Assembly (NCBI RefSeq): GCF_000813345.1
Contig: NZ_BBQF01000004.1
Coordinates: 1-64,000 of the forward strand
Source: Sulfurospirillum arsenophilum NBRC 109478
GTDB lineage: Bacteria > Campylobacterota > Campylobacteria > Campylobacterales > Sulfurospirillaceae
Direction: 5' to 3'
DNA length: 64,000 bases
Numbering within the stretch: the stretch's first letter is position 1; the number at the start of each line of letters is the position of its first letter. Positions 8,539 to 17,504 of this stretch are shown piece after piece. The position numbers and the translations under genes were made by a program. Below the pieces are notes generated by a model. That model was given only the letters and a program-made list of their open reading frames with translations, was not told where the DNA came from and searched no databases.

Positions 8539-9334
8539 TGAAGCCTATCTTGGCTTTGTTGATTATACACTTCGCATCCATTTGGCTTATTGCATCGAGC
8601 AGTGACGTGTGAAAGGTGTCCATTCCTTTGCTTTTATCCGCTACTTCACCCGCAATAGACATAGTTAAAATACCAGCTATTGCACTTGCAAGGGAATTGT
8701 TTGAAGCACCTAAAAAACTACCAATGAGTGAGGTGCTCATGCACCCTGTTCCAGTCAGCTTAGTGAGAGCTACATTGCCATTTTCAAGGGCATACGTGCT
8801 CATGCCATCCGATACGATGTCAATTTTACCCGTAATCGCGATCACACAACCCAATTTCTTCGCTAGAGTAAAAGCGATTTTAGCGCCATCGCTCTCCTCT
8901 TCCAAGGAGTCAACCCCTGCACTTTTCGCTTCAAGCCCTGCAATGGTTTTGATCTCAGCCATATTGCCTCTGATAACGCTAAAAGAGATCGCCTCCATCA
9001 GCTTTTCAACACTTTGGCGGCGAAACGTTGTTGCACCCACACCAACGGGGTCAAGCACTACAGGAATGCCTTTGGCGTTTGCTGTCTTACCAGCTTTGAG
9101 CATCGAAGCAATGGTTCGCTCATTGGATGTTCCGATGTTAAGCACCAGCGCATTGCAAATGCTGACCATCTCTTCAACTTCGCTGATCTCATCTGCCATA
9201 ATCGGGGAAGCACCAATGGCTAAAACAACATTGGCGCAGTCATTGACCGTGACATAATTGGTAATGTGATGGATTAAAGCGCGCTTGTTTTGTAAAGCTT
9301 CAAATACCTCTTTTAATTGCTCTTGCATGTCCAT
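8531..9334 (-). CDS. thiM: Hydroxyethylthiazole kinase
   Basis: A 267-residue enzyme that phosphorylates 4-methyl-5-(2-hydroxyethyl)thiazole with ATP in thiamine salvage. Recognised by HHITNYVTVNDCANVVLA near the N-terminus, VLDPVGVGAT in the middle and the catalytic anion-hole sequence LTGTGCMSTSLIG at about residue 190. It overlaps the cytX gene by 22 bases and is the third gene of the TPP riboswitch operon. Full length for the family. Confidence 0.95.
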   Translation of the reverse strand: MDMQEQLKEVFEALQNKRALIHHITNYVTVNDCANVVLAIGASPIMADEISEVEEMVSICNALVLNIGTSNERTIASMLKAGKTANAKGIPVVLDPVGVGATTFRRQSVEKLMEAISFSVIRGNMAEIKTIAGLEAKSAGVDSLEEESDGAKIAFTLAKKLGCVIAITGKIDIVSDGMSTYALENGNVALTKLTGTGCMSTSLIGSFLGASNNSLASAIAGILTMSIAGEVADKSKGMDTFHTSLLDAISQMDAKCIINKAKIGFIK

Positions 9335-10524
9335 GATGTCATAACCTTTTTAGTGATGATAAAAATGATGCTCGTTGCAAGCATCGTTGGAAGGGTTGAG
9401 CCCAAAGGTAAATCAAGCGTTATGAACTGATAATAAAGCACCACACCCATAGCCCAAACAATGAGTGATCCTACATGTAAAGCTAAAGTAGGCTCAATCT
9501 GTACTTTTTTAAAGATAAAATAATCACTGAGCACAATCGCAAACAGTGGCCCAAAAACAGAACCTATCGCATACAGAAAATTCTCATACTGTTCTATAGG
9601 CGTAAACAGTGCGACCAAAAGACCAAGAACGGCCATCACAAGTGCAATCTTGCGCTCGCTCATTTGGGGGAAGATATTGGTAAAAGTGACACCTGCGGAG
9701 TAAGCATCTAGAAATGTCGTCGTAATGGTGGAGAGAAGTACGATGCCAAGAGCGGCAAAACCTAAATGCAATGCCATCATCATCGTTCCCACACTGGCGT
9801 CTTGTGCATAAAGTGCTATGGCTAGACCAATGGCATACATGAGTGAACTACCGATAAAATAGCCCGTAAAACTGCCGATAAGTCCACCTTTTTTACTCTT
9901 TGAAAAGCGTGTATAGTCCGAAATCAACGGCAACCACGAAAGCGGCATAATGATGCTAAGCTCTAAAGCAGCGCCAAAACTCATCTCATCAGTTGGCTTT
10001 ACATGTAAAATGCTTCCCTCTTGAAACACAACGCCACACAACACCAGTGTCAGTGCAAAAAGAAGAACAACCGCTACAACATTGAGTTTTTGAAACCCCA
10101 CTTTTCCAAGCCAAATCCAAAGCCCTATAAAAATGCCAATCGCAATCGCCCACGTATTAATGCTATCAAATCCAAACAAGCTAATGCCTAGCTCATTGGC
10201 AGCACGCCCACCTGAAATGATCATCACCGCTGTCCAGCCGATGAGTTGAAGTACATTGAGAAGTGAAAAAAGGTATGAGCCATAACGCCCAAATGAGATG
10301 CGCGTGGACATGATGGAGGGAAGCTTGCTTTTGGCTCCGATGTAACCGCCCAAAATCAAAATCAGACCGCCGATAAGATGTCCTAAAAGAATTGCTTTTA
10401 AGCCTTCACTAAATCCAAGTGGCGCTAAAAGACCACCTGTAAAAATCTCTGCCATCGAGACTGCCGCACCAAACCAGAGTGCGAACAATCCAAAACCACT
10501 TAAACTTGTTTTTTCTTCCATCAT
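9313..10524 (-). CDS. cytX: Putative hydroxymethylpyrimidine transporter CytX
   Basis: A 403-residue integral membrane protein of the nucleobase-cation symport (NCS1) family with about twelve hydrophobic segments. The N-terminal FGLFALWFGAAVSMAEIFTG and the central SDYTRFSK are typical. Position between thiD and thiM, with overlaps of 4 and 22 bases, fits CytX, the predicted importer of the thiamine pyrimidine HMP. Substrate assignment rests on context and family, not on residues. A copy of TTTACATGTAAA lies at 9998 and a weaker one at 9470. Confidence 0.88.
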   Translation of the reverse strand: MMEEKTSLSGFGLFALWFGAAVSMAEIFTGGLLAPLGFSEGLKAILLGHLIGGLILILGGYIGAKSKLPSIMSTRISFGRYGSYLFSLLNVLQLIGWTAVMIISGGRAANELGISLFGFDSINTWAIAIGIFIGLWIWLGKVGFQKLNVVAVVLLFALTLVLCGVVFQEGSILHVKPTDEMSFGAALELSIIMPLSWLPLISDYTRFSKSKKGGLIGSFTGYFIGSSLMYAIGLAIALYAQDASVGTMMMALHLGFAALGIVLLSTITTTFLDAYSAGVTFTNIFPQMSERKIALVMAVLGLLVALFTPIEQYENFLYAIGSVFGPLFAIVLSDYFIFKKVQIEPTLALHVGSLIVWAMGVVLYYQFITLDLPLGSTLPTMLATSIIFIITKKVMTSWTCKSN

Positions 10525-11324
10525 GACTCAATCCCTGCTTTTTTGTAAAGTGCGTAAAAATGGTGCACTGGCCCTACGCCATGGCCTAGTTTAAATCCAT
10601 GCGTAATCGCTTCGGTGATATACGCTTTGGCTTCCTCAACTGCCGCCTTTACGCTTATTCCCTTTGCTAGGTTTGCAGCAATGGCAGATGAGAGCGTACA
10701 ACCCGTACCATGCGTGTTAATCGTCTCTAAACGTTTGGAGTGTAAAAGATGAAACGCTTTGCCATCGTAAAGCACGTCGGTGGCATCATTTTCCAAATGC
10801 CCTCCTTTAACCAGCACATACTTACAACCCAATTTATGCAGATCAAGGGCAGCTTTTTGCATCAATTCAATCGTATCAATTTTATAGCCTACGATTACTT
10901 CTGCTTCGGGAAGATTGGGAGTGATAAGCGTAGCCATCGGCAAAAGAATTTCGATAAGCGCCTTTTTGGCTTCGGGTTGTAAAAGGTCATACCCACTTTT
11001 AGAGATCATCACAGGGTCAATGACAAGAGGTGGTAAAGAGTATTTTTTAAGCGTCGAAGCGATAATTTCTATCGTTTCAGGACGAGAAACCATACCAATT
11101 TTTACAGCATCCACACGAATGTCGTCAAAAATCGCTTCGATTTGATGTTCTATCACAGAGGGATTAATGTCTTGTACATCAAAAACACCTTGGGTATTTT
11201 GCGCCGTAATCGCGGTGATAACGCTCATGCCATACGTTCCATTGGCACTAAAGGCTTTAAGATCGGCTTGGATGCCCGCTCCGCCACAGCTGTCTGAGCC
11301 TGCTATGGTTAAACAATGTTTCAT
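10521..11324 (-). CDS. thiD: Hydroxymethylpyrimidine/phosphomethylpyrimidine kinase
   Basis: A 267-residue ribokinase-fold enzyme that phosphorylates HMP and HMP-P. Signatures are [19 protein letters not shown] at the N-terminus, [11 protein letters not shown], and [17 protein letters not shown] with the catalytic cysteine and anion hole near residue 210. It is the first gene of the operon, about 110 bases after the TPP riboswitch. The operon lacks thiE and thiC, so it supports salvage of HMP and thiazole, with other genes elsewhere. Confidence 0.96.
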   Translation of the reverse strand: MKHCLTIAGSDSCGGAGIQADLKAFSANGTYGMSVITAITAQNTQGVFDVQDINPSVIEHQIEAIFDDIRVDAVKIGMVSRPETIEIIASTLKKYSLPPLVIDPVMISKSGYDLLQPEAKKALIEILLPMATLITPNLPEAEVIVGYKIDTIELMQKAALDLHKLGCKYVLVKGGHLENDATDVLYDGKAFHLLHSKRLETINTHGTGCTLSSAIAANLAKGISVKAAVEEAKAYITEAITHGFKLGHGVGPVHHFYALYKKAGIES

Positions 11325-11433
11325 GCTTTTTCCTCGAAAAATAGGTTGAATTGCGTTTACATGTAACGCTTACATGTAAAAATGATGAAGATCGTGGGAG
11401 GGCTTAAATGAGGAGGTGTGTTGGTTTGATTGA

Positions 11434-11546
11434 GCTTTCCTACGCTGGCATTACCCAGATCAGGTGCATATCAAGCACATACGCTTGGTATAAGGATCAA
11501 AGAATCACCATTCTTTATCTCAGCTGGTTTACCAGCCCTCCTAGCA
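11434..11546 (-). promoter_or_regulatory. TPP riboswitch (THI element)
   Basis: On the minus strand the conserved blocks are GGAGGGCTGGT, CTGAGAT, then the core CCTGATCTGGGTAATGCCAG followed by CGTAGGAAAG. These match the thiamine pyrophosphate aptamer. It precedes thiD-cytX-thiM and should lower their expression when TPP is abundant. Two near-copies of the dispersed palindrome (11356 and 11369) lie between aptamer and thiD; whether they form part of the expression platform is not known. Confidence 0.95.
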
Positions 11547-11609
11547 CGAACTATTAAGGACAATTGTACTCTGATTTATTGGTTTTTTCAAGTACCCAAA
11601 GAGGTCGTT

Positions 11610-13613
11610 TTAAAACCCCACTATGCCTTTGTATTCTTCCAACAATTTTGGCTTACTAAAGTAATACCCTTGCGAATAATCAACACCAAGTTCTTTTAGA
11701 ATGTTAAAGATTGCTTCATTTTCAACAAACTCAGCAACCGTTTTGATGTCATGTTCATTGGCAAAACTAACAATCGTTTTAACAATAGATATCGAATAAT
11801 CATCGGTTGCGATATTTTTGACCAAGCTTCCGTCAATCTTGATAATATCGGGTTCATAATCAAGCAGTCTCTCAAAATTAGAATATCCACTGCCGAAATC
11901 ATCAATGGCAATCGAAACACCGCATGCTTTAACCTCTTTAATAAACTCTTTGATTGTTTCAAACTCTTTGACATTCGCATCTTCTAAAAGCTCAAACGTG
12001 ATTCTATGCGTATGCTCTTTATGCAAGTCCAAAAGATTGATGATCTTTTGACGTGTGACTTGCTCTTCAATATCCACAGCAGAAAGGTTGATCGTAATTC
12101 CAGCTTCCGTTTCATAGAGTGCTTGAAATGAATTATTTAGAACTTGTTGGGTTATTTGAGTGTAGTAACGCCCTTTTTTCGATATTTCCAAGAAGTCGGA
12201 GGGAAACCACAAATTATGGTTATCATCTACCAGTCTTACCAATGATTCAAATTTAGCAATTTTGCGTGTTTTATTGTCAATAATGGGCTGAAAATAAGAG
12301 ATAATTCCTGAAGAACTCAGTGCTTTTTTAACCGCAACAATGATCCCCATATTAACCTGTGCTTGAGCTTGCATCTCTAAAATTAAGTCTGTTGCAACTA
12401 TAAAATTAATCTTAGCGCGTTCTGCTTTTTTGATGCCAAAATGAGCACTTTGGTAAGGCTCTTTGCCACCATACGCTAAACTAGCCAATAACGAAGCACT
12501 GTACTCAATCTCATTAAGATGAATGGTCGATGCTTCAATGGTTTTTAAAAGCTCTTTAATTTTTTGACCCAACATATCAACACTCAGTGGGCATTTGTTC
12601 TTATCGATCGCTAAAGCATACTCTCCAAAACCCAACGTATAAATTTTTCCAAAAGGACACTCTTTGGTAATGCCTTCTAAAAGCTTCTCGCCTAAAATGT
12701 GCTCTAAAAGATCAACCAAATCGTTGCTGTAAAAATCTTCCACCGTTGAAAAATCTTCGATTTTCAAAAGAACAACAACCGCCTCTGGAGTACTGTTAAT
12801 ATAGTCAAAAAGTTGCTTTTTGGGGTTCATTACTTCTGTAATGTCATTGTAAAGCGCTATGTACTCAACTACTTCACCTTGAGGATTGAAAATAGGTTTA
12901 ATCGCTGTTTTGATGTAATAACTGCTCCCATTTTTACAACGGTTTTTAATAATTCCTTGCCACATTTCACCACTGCTTATAGTTTCCCAAAGCTCTTTGA
13001 AAAGTTGTTGTGGCGTATCTTTGTGGCTAACGATGCTATGTTTCTCACCAATGACTTCATCGCGCGAAAATCCAGAAATCGTACAAAAAGCATCATTGAC
13101 ATAGGTAATAACACCCTCTTTATCTGTTTTGGAGACAATGGCGCTTTTATCGGTTATTTCAACATACTGTGTTAGAAGTGTTTGCAACTTGTCGTGTTCG
13201 GATCTTAGATGAATCTTCTCAATGACTCTTCCTAAAACTTCCATAAATTGCCCTATTTCGACAGGTTTAAGAAGATACCCCTCAACACCTAAGCGAATAC
13301 TCTCAATAAAATACTCCGCTTCATTATACGCAGAGAGAATCAAAATAGGTGTTTGTGGACTCATTTTTCGAATGCGTTCTGCCATCTCAAGGCCATTCAA
13401 TATTGGCATATTTATATCGGTAATAATTAAGTCAACATGGTTCTGTTTAAACTTTTCCAATCCATCTTCACCATCAACAGCTTCGATGACATGTCCAAAA
13501 AATTCTTCAAAAATCAACATCGAACCTGCACGGGCACCAACATTGTCTTCAACGTATAATAGTGTTAAATTACGGGCATCAACAATACATTTTTTAAAGA
13601 CTGACTCCATCAT
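11610..13613 (-). CDS. Response regulator with PAS, degenerate GGDEF and EAL domains
   Basis: About 667 residues. Receiver domain first (LLYVEDN, phospho-acceptor Asp in LIITDINMP, LLKP), then a PAS domain (ITYVNDAFCTISGFSRDEVIG), a GGDEF-like region without the active motif, and a C-terminal EAL domain. EAL residues needed for cyclic di-GMP hydrolysis look present: ESLVR, INLSAVD, FELLED, IDDFGSGYSN, KIDGSLV and the Glu of AEFVEN. It is therefore probably an active phosphodiesterase controlled by phosphorylation. The start at 13613 follows AAAGGGAT. It lies downstream of the histidine kinase, its likely partner. Confidence 0.88.
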   Translation of the reverse strand: MMESVFKKCIVDARNLTLLYVEDNVGARAGSMLIFEEFFGHVIEAVDGEDGLEKFKQNHVDLIITDINMPILNGLEMAERIRKMSPQTPILILSAYNEAEYFIESIRLGVEGYLLKPVEIGQFMEVLGRVIEKIHLRSEHDKLQTLLTQYVEITDKSAIVSKTDKEGVITYVNDAFCTISGFSRDEVIGEKHSIVSHKDTPQQLFKELWETISSGEMWQGIIKNRCKNGSSYYIKTAIKPIFNPQGEVVEYIALYNDITEVMNPKKQLFDYINSTPEAVVVLLKIEDFSTVEDFYSNDLVDLLEHILGEKLLEGITKECPFGKIYTLGFGEYALAIDKNKCPLSVDMLGQKIKELLKTIEASTIHLNEIEYSASLLASLAYGGKEPYQSAHFGIKKAERAKINFIVATDLILEMQAQAQVNMGIIVAVKKALSSSGIISYFQPIIDNKTRKIAKFESLVRLVDDNHNLWFPSDFLEISKKGRYYTQITQQVLNNSFQALYETEAGITINLSAVDIEEQVTRQKIINLLDLHKEHTHRITFELLEDANVKEFETIKEFIKEVKACGVSIAIDDFGSGYSNFERLLDYEPDIIKIDGSLVKNIATDDYSISIVKTIVSFANEHDIKTVAEFVENEAIFNILKELGVDYSQGYYFSKPKLLEEYKGIVGF

Positions 13614-13638
13614 TATCCCTTTTGTATTACTCAAGAAT

Positions 13639-15099
13639 TCAACGCGGTAATAGTATCGTAAAAACAGCCCCTTGGGAACTGTTCGATGCTCTCAAACTTC
13701 CACCACAGTGCTCTTCTATAATTTTTTGACTCATATAAAGTCCCAATCCTGTACCATCTTTTTGCACCTTCGTACTAAAATAAGGATCAAAAATACGCTC
13801 AATAATCTCATGCGGAATGCCTCCCCCATTATCACTGACTTCTAAAATCAGATTACTATCCTGCTTAGAAGTCGCTATTTTGATCCACGGATTTTCTATT
13901 CTGTTTTCCATTAAACTATCTTCAGCATTTTTAACCAAATTGAGCAAAACCTGCATAAGTTCATTAGAATAAGTCATTAAAGGCTCATTAGATTGAAAAT
14001 CCATGCTAAGCGTAATTTTTTTATTCTCCAAGGTCACATGAATAATGCCTAAAACTTTTTCAATGACCTCTTCTAGCGTAACCTCTTTTTTCTCTTTACT
14101 CGTTTTAAAAAACTGCCTAAAATCATCAATCGTTTGGCTTAGATACTGTGCATAACAATTAACATCGCTCAATTTTTCACTAAACAGTGTTTCGTCATAT
14201 TTTTTCAATGTCAACTTTAAATTCAACCCTTGCACGGTTGAACTAATGGCACTTAAAGGCTGTCTCCATTGATGGGCAATCATATTGATCATTTCACCCA
14301 TAGAGGCCAAACGTGATTGATGAATCAGTTGTTGGTCTTTTTGTCTGTTCTTTTCAACCTCATCGGAAATGCGATCTTCTAAGGTAAGATTGAGCTCTTC
14401 GAGGGCTTTTTGTACCTCTATTTTCTCTTTTTCTCTCTTATTGTCCAGTTGAATGACAATCACCATAATAAGGAAAATGAAGAATAAAAAAGGCACTAAA
14501 GTTCTGAGAAAAACTTCAAGTCCTACAAGGGATGAAACTACTTTTTGGTAATGTTCTTTGGAGAAATCAAGAGCTAAAATGGCTACATGTCCATCTCTTT
14601 GAACCATAGGATATAAAAAAGTCGCCCATAATGCATCCACGCTATCTTGATAAATAACTTTAGGTTCGTGAAAACGTATGACTTCCGCCCAGGATGAGTT
14701 TTCAGGTTCAAATAGCTCTTCAAATTGGAACTTATCACTCTTCTCTTTGCCACCATCAAGGAGAACTCGAAAAAGAATGGAATTTTCATTGGGTTTATCG
14801 ACAATAAAGATATTTTTAATTCTTTGCGTTTGAAAGGTGGCGAGGAAATACTCCAAAGTATCTTTAAACCCACGATCTTCCAATAAAGCCTGATGAAGAT
14901 TCATGGAGCTATTGGAATTTAAAATATACTGCGAAATATTACGTGATATCTCTTCAACCTCTTCCACACCCGTGCGTTCAAAACTCGTGACGATATTTTC
15001 TTTGGTCTGTGTAAAGAAAAGGTAGAGCAAGAGTGTTGTTACAAAAAGAACCATCGTAACAAAAATAAACAGACGTGAGAACGTTATTTTACTGAACAT
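13639..15099 (-). CDS. Membrane sensor histidine kinase
   Basis: About 486 residues. An N-terminal membrane helix (FSRLFIFVTMVLFVTTLLLYL), a periplasmic domain of about 150 residues, a second helix near residue 200 (FLFFIFLIMVIVIQL), a coiled linker and a cytoplasmic kinase. The phosphorylated His lies in SMGEMINMIAHQWRQPL, and the ATP-binding part shows N (NLVKNAEDS), DNGGGIP and GTGLGLY. The start at 15099 overlaps the end of the upstream gene by 11 bases. Operon position suggests that it reads a signal from the TonB receptor and YfiR-like protein and passes it to the EAL regulator. Confidence 0.9.
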   Translation of the reverse strand: MFSKITFSRLFIFVTMVLFVTTLLLYLFFTQTKENIVTSFERTGVEEVEEISRNISQYILNSNSSMNLHQALLEDRGFKDTLEYFLATFQTQRIKNIFIVDKPNENSILFRVLLDGGKEKSDKFQFEELFEPENSSWAEVIRFHEPKVIYQDSVDALWATFLYPMVQRDGHVAILALDFSKEHYQKVVSSLVGLEVFLRTLVPFLFFIFLIMVIVIQLDNKREKEKIEVQKALEELNLTLEDRISDEVEKNRQKDQQLIHQSRLASMGEMINMIAHQWRQPLSAISSTVQGLNLKLTLKKYDETLFSEKLSDVNCYAQYLSQTIDDFRQFFKTSKEKKEVTLEEVIEKVLGIIHVTLENKKITLSMDFQSNEPLMTYSNELMQVLLNLVKNAEDSLMENRIENPWIKIATSKQDSNLILEVSDNGGGIPHEIIERIFDPYFSTKVQKDGTGLGLYMSQKIIEEHCGGSLRASNSSQGAVFTILLPR

Positions 15100-15502
15100 A
15101 GCGTACCAACTCTTCAGGTAAGAAAATTTCAAAACGATCACATCGCTCTTTGTCAAAACGCAATTGTGGTCGACCTTTACGCCAGTAAAAAGAGCCTATG
15201 ACATATTCATCTTTTTGAAAAATTTCATAGTCTGTCGAAAAGCGAGGAAGTGATTTACAGGGTTGTGGTAACGTTTCAAAGTTACTTCCATAGACGATAT
15301 CCGCATGGCTACATTGCCCCGCAAGGTTGGTAAAGGTACTTCCCTGTAAAGAGATAGAAGGGTTATGTTCGTAAACAACAACAGGCACATTTTTTATAGA
15401 GATAAGTTTGAGTACTTTCACAATCAATTCTTGTTCGGGAGTCTGCGCAAAAGCAAAGGACAAAAGCATTCCCCATACAAAAAACTGTTTTAAAAGAGCC
15501 AT
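15089..15502 (-). CDS. Periplasmic protein, YfiR/DUF4154-like
   Basis: A 137-residue protein with a Sec signal peptide (LKQFFVWGMLLSFAFAQ). The mature part has Cys residues in GQCSHADIVYG, PQPCKSL and KERCDRF and ends RFEIFLPEELVRYV. The order of a cysteine-marked strand, a Gly-rich strand and a C-terminal FEI...LL-like helix resembles YfiR-type proteins, which control cyclic di-GMP signalling from the periplasm. The match is judged by eye and is moderate. It overlaps the TonB receptor gene by 13 bases and the kinase gene by 11, so translation is probably coupled. Confidence 0.6.
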   Translation of the reverse strand: MALLKQFFVWGMLLSFAFAQTPEQELIVKVLKLISIKNVPVVVYEHNPSISLQGSTFTNLAGQCSHADIVYGSNFETLPQPCKSLPRFSTDYEIFQKDEYVIGSFYWRKGRPQLRFDKERCDRFEIFLPEELVRYVQ

Positions 15503-17367
15503 TCGAACCCTAACATGACAATGCGTTCTTGAACAGGAATACTTAAAGTTTCCATAGATGACATTGTTGAAAAATCAAACCGTGTCATATATTGTTTTTC
15601 ACCTTTATTCAAAAGATTTTGTCCTTTGAGACTGATGATTAAATGATCGCTAACGTTATAGCGTACACCAAGCGTTAAATCGTAGCCTGTATCATTGTAG
15701 TATTCGCTACGTGTCACAAACATCTCTTCAAAAAAGTCGAACTTACGGTAACGGTTTTGGTTTCGTAACACCACTTGATGATTTCTAAACTCTTTGAGAT
15801 ACCCTGCATGATCGATCTCTTTATAGCGATACGCCAGTGAAATTTTATTCATGGCTTCATAATTGTACGTATACTGAAGGTAAGAGCTAAAATGTGTTGT
15901 GATCCCCTTGGCAGTATCTACGCGTAAATCAGCATTGACAAAAGGAGCATCTTGCATCCAAGCGTAGCTTATAAAAAATTCATAAAGCGATGGGCCTTCT
16001 TCGTATTTAAACTCTTGGGCAATAGAATCAAGTGTCATCTTTTCAGGATAAGCCGATTTCATGTAAAAGGAACCTATCAAATAAGGCTCTATATAACTCT
16101 CAGTATGAAACACAAAGCTTTTAGAAGTCCAGTGATCATTGGTATAGGTAATGCCAGCACGAAGCATCTGCACATCTTCACTATCATAGCCGCTATTATT
16201 ATTGACGTGGCTATTTTGTACGCCCAGAGTGCCTACTAACGTGTCTGTAAAAGCATAACTATCTTCTACAAAAAGAGAACCTACCGATTGACGTGTAAGA
16301 CCACTTTTAGGAATATCACTTCCATTCATCTGAACTGAGTCGAAATTGATTATTTTATCGCGATACTTCGCTCCAGTGATAAGATGATGATCACCTATTT
16401 GGGTAGCGTATTTGAGCTCAGTAGAAAGTGCAGAGCTATGACTTTTATTTTCAATACTACGAATTGGTGTACCTTTATAGGAAAACAATGGGGTGTCTTC
16501 ATACAAGGTATGATCTTTTAAGCCATCATACGCAATCGAAAATTTGAGATCGTCAAACGTTTTAGAGTAACCCAGATGTGCATCTTCTGAAGTAATTTTA
16601 GAGGTATCCAAACTAGCGTCCATACTAGGCCCTAGCCAACCGCCTTTATTGGTTTTTGAGGCATTGATAAGAATACTTTGTGTCTCGTCTTTGATGCTTG
16701 TAAACACATTGTAACGCTTTACATCACGGTTAAGATCATCTTTGCTTGTCTCGTACTCTTTGCGTATATCATTGGATGCAGAGATACGTGTTATGTAGTC
16801 TATTTCGTTTTCTTTTCCAATATACTGGACATTTTGGGTTGAACCACCACGACTGGTGACCATGCTTTGAAAGCTACCTCGACCGTCTCTATCTGCTTTT
16901 TTGGAAAAAATACGAATGAGTACGGAAGTTGGCTCACTCGAATAGGCAAAAGAGGTGGAAAGATTATACACTTCAATATGATCGGCAAACCCTAAGTCTA
17001 AGTCACCTAGAATCACCATACCACTACCATACATTGCAGTGGTAATCTCTTGGTCATCAATAAAAATGCGTATTAAACTGGAAGAAAAAGGAACAGGCCC
17101 AAAGGTAAGGGGATCGGGTAAACCATAACGGCTGGTACGATAACCGTCCATTGTGTATTTTAAAATATCACTGAGGTTTCGCACTTGCATCATAGCTAGG
17201 TCATTGCAAGTATAAATCGTAGAAAAACCACTGTTTTCTAACTTGGTTTTTTCGGAGAGATCGCTTTTCTTTTCGATTGTATTTAAAAGCCCTTCAATCG
17301 AACTATCGCAAAAGGCATTGATGCTTAAACTCAGCACACCAGAAAAAGCAAACAGCCATCTTCGCAT
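15490..17367 (-). CDS. TonB-dependent outer-membrane receptor
   Basis: A 625-residue protein with a signal peptide ending near AFCDS. The plug domain follows (STIYTCNDLAMMQVRNLSDI, then IRIFIDDQEI and DHIEVYNLS), and the rest is a 22-strand-type barrel with many alternating aromatic residues, ending in a short strand with terminal Phe (VMLGFEWLF). It is the first gene of a four-gene operon with YfiR-like, kinase and EAL proteins. Ligand unknown; siderophore, cobalamin or another chelate are all possible. The upstream region 17368-17460 is AT-rich with repeats of TTAGCTAATAA/TTAGTTAATAA but no clear Fur box. Confidence 0.9.
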   Translation of the reverse strand: MRRWLFAFSGVLSLSINAFCDSSIEGLLNTIEKKSDLSEKTKLENSGFSTIYTCNDLAMMQVRNLSDILKYTMDGYRTSRYGLPDPLTFGPVPFSSSLIRIFIDDQEITTAMYGSGMVILGDLDLGFADHIEVYNLSTSFAYSSEPTSVLIRIFSKKADRDGRGSFQSMVTSRGGSTQNVQYIGKENEIDYITRISASNDIRKEYETSKDDLNRDVKRYNVFTSIKDETQSILINASKTNKGGWLGPSMDASLDTSKITSEDAHLGYSKTFDDLKFSIAYDGLKDHTLYEDTPLFSYKGTPIRSIENKSHSSALSTELKYATQIGDHHLITGAKYRDKIINFDSVQMNGSDIPKSGLTRQSVGSLFVEDSYAFTDTLVGTLGVQNSHVNNNSGYDSEDVQMLRAGITYTNDHWTSKSFVFHTESYIEPYLIGSFYMKSAYPEKMTLDSIAQEFKYEEGPSLYEFFISYAWMQDAPFVNADLRVDTAKGITTHFSSYLQYTYNYEAMNKISLAYRYKEIDHAGYLKEFRNHQVVLRNQNRYRKFDFFEEMFVTRSEYYNDTGYDLTLGVRYNVSDHLIISLKGQNLLNKGEKQYMTRFDFSTMSSMETLSIPVQERIVMLGFEWLF

Positions 17368-17504
17368 CCAATCTCCACATAAATCTATTTTTTAGCTAAT
17401 AATCTTATCATATTAACAATTAGTTAATAATTAGCTGATATTTTGTAACATCTAAAGAGATTGCGTAGGGCTTTAAAACTTACACGTTCATTATGGCATT
17501 TTTG

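Noticed and set aside
8616-9257. Long reading frame on the plus strand, 213 codons
   Set aside because: It lies fully antisense to thiM, which has complete family motifs, and it has no ribosome site or recognisable protein features.
11610-13613. Active diguanylate cyclase in the GGDEF region of the EAL protein
   Set aside because: The GG[DE]EF motif cannot be found in the expected place.
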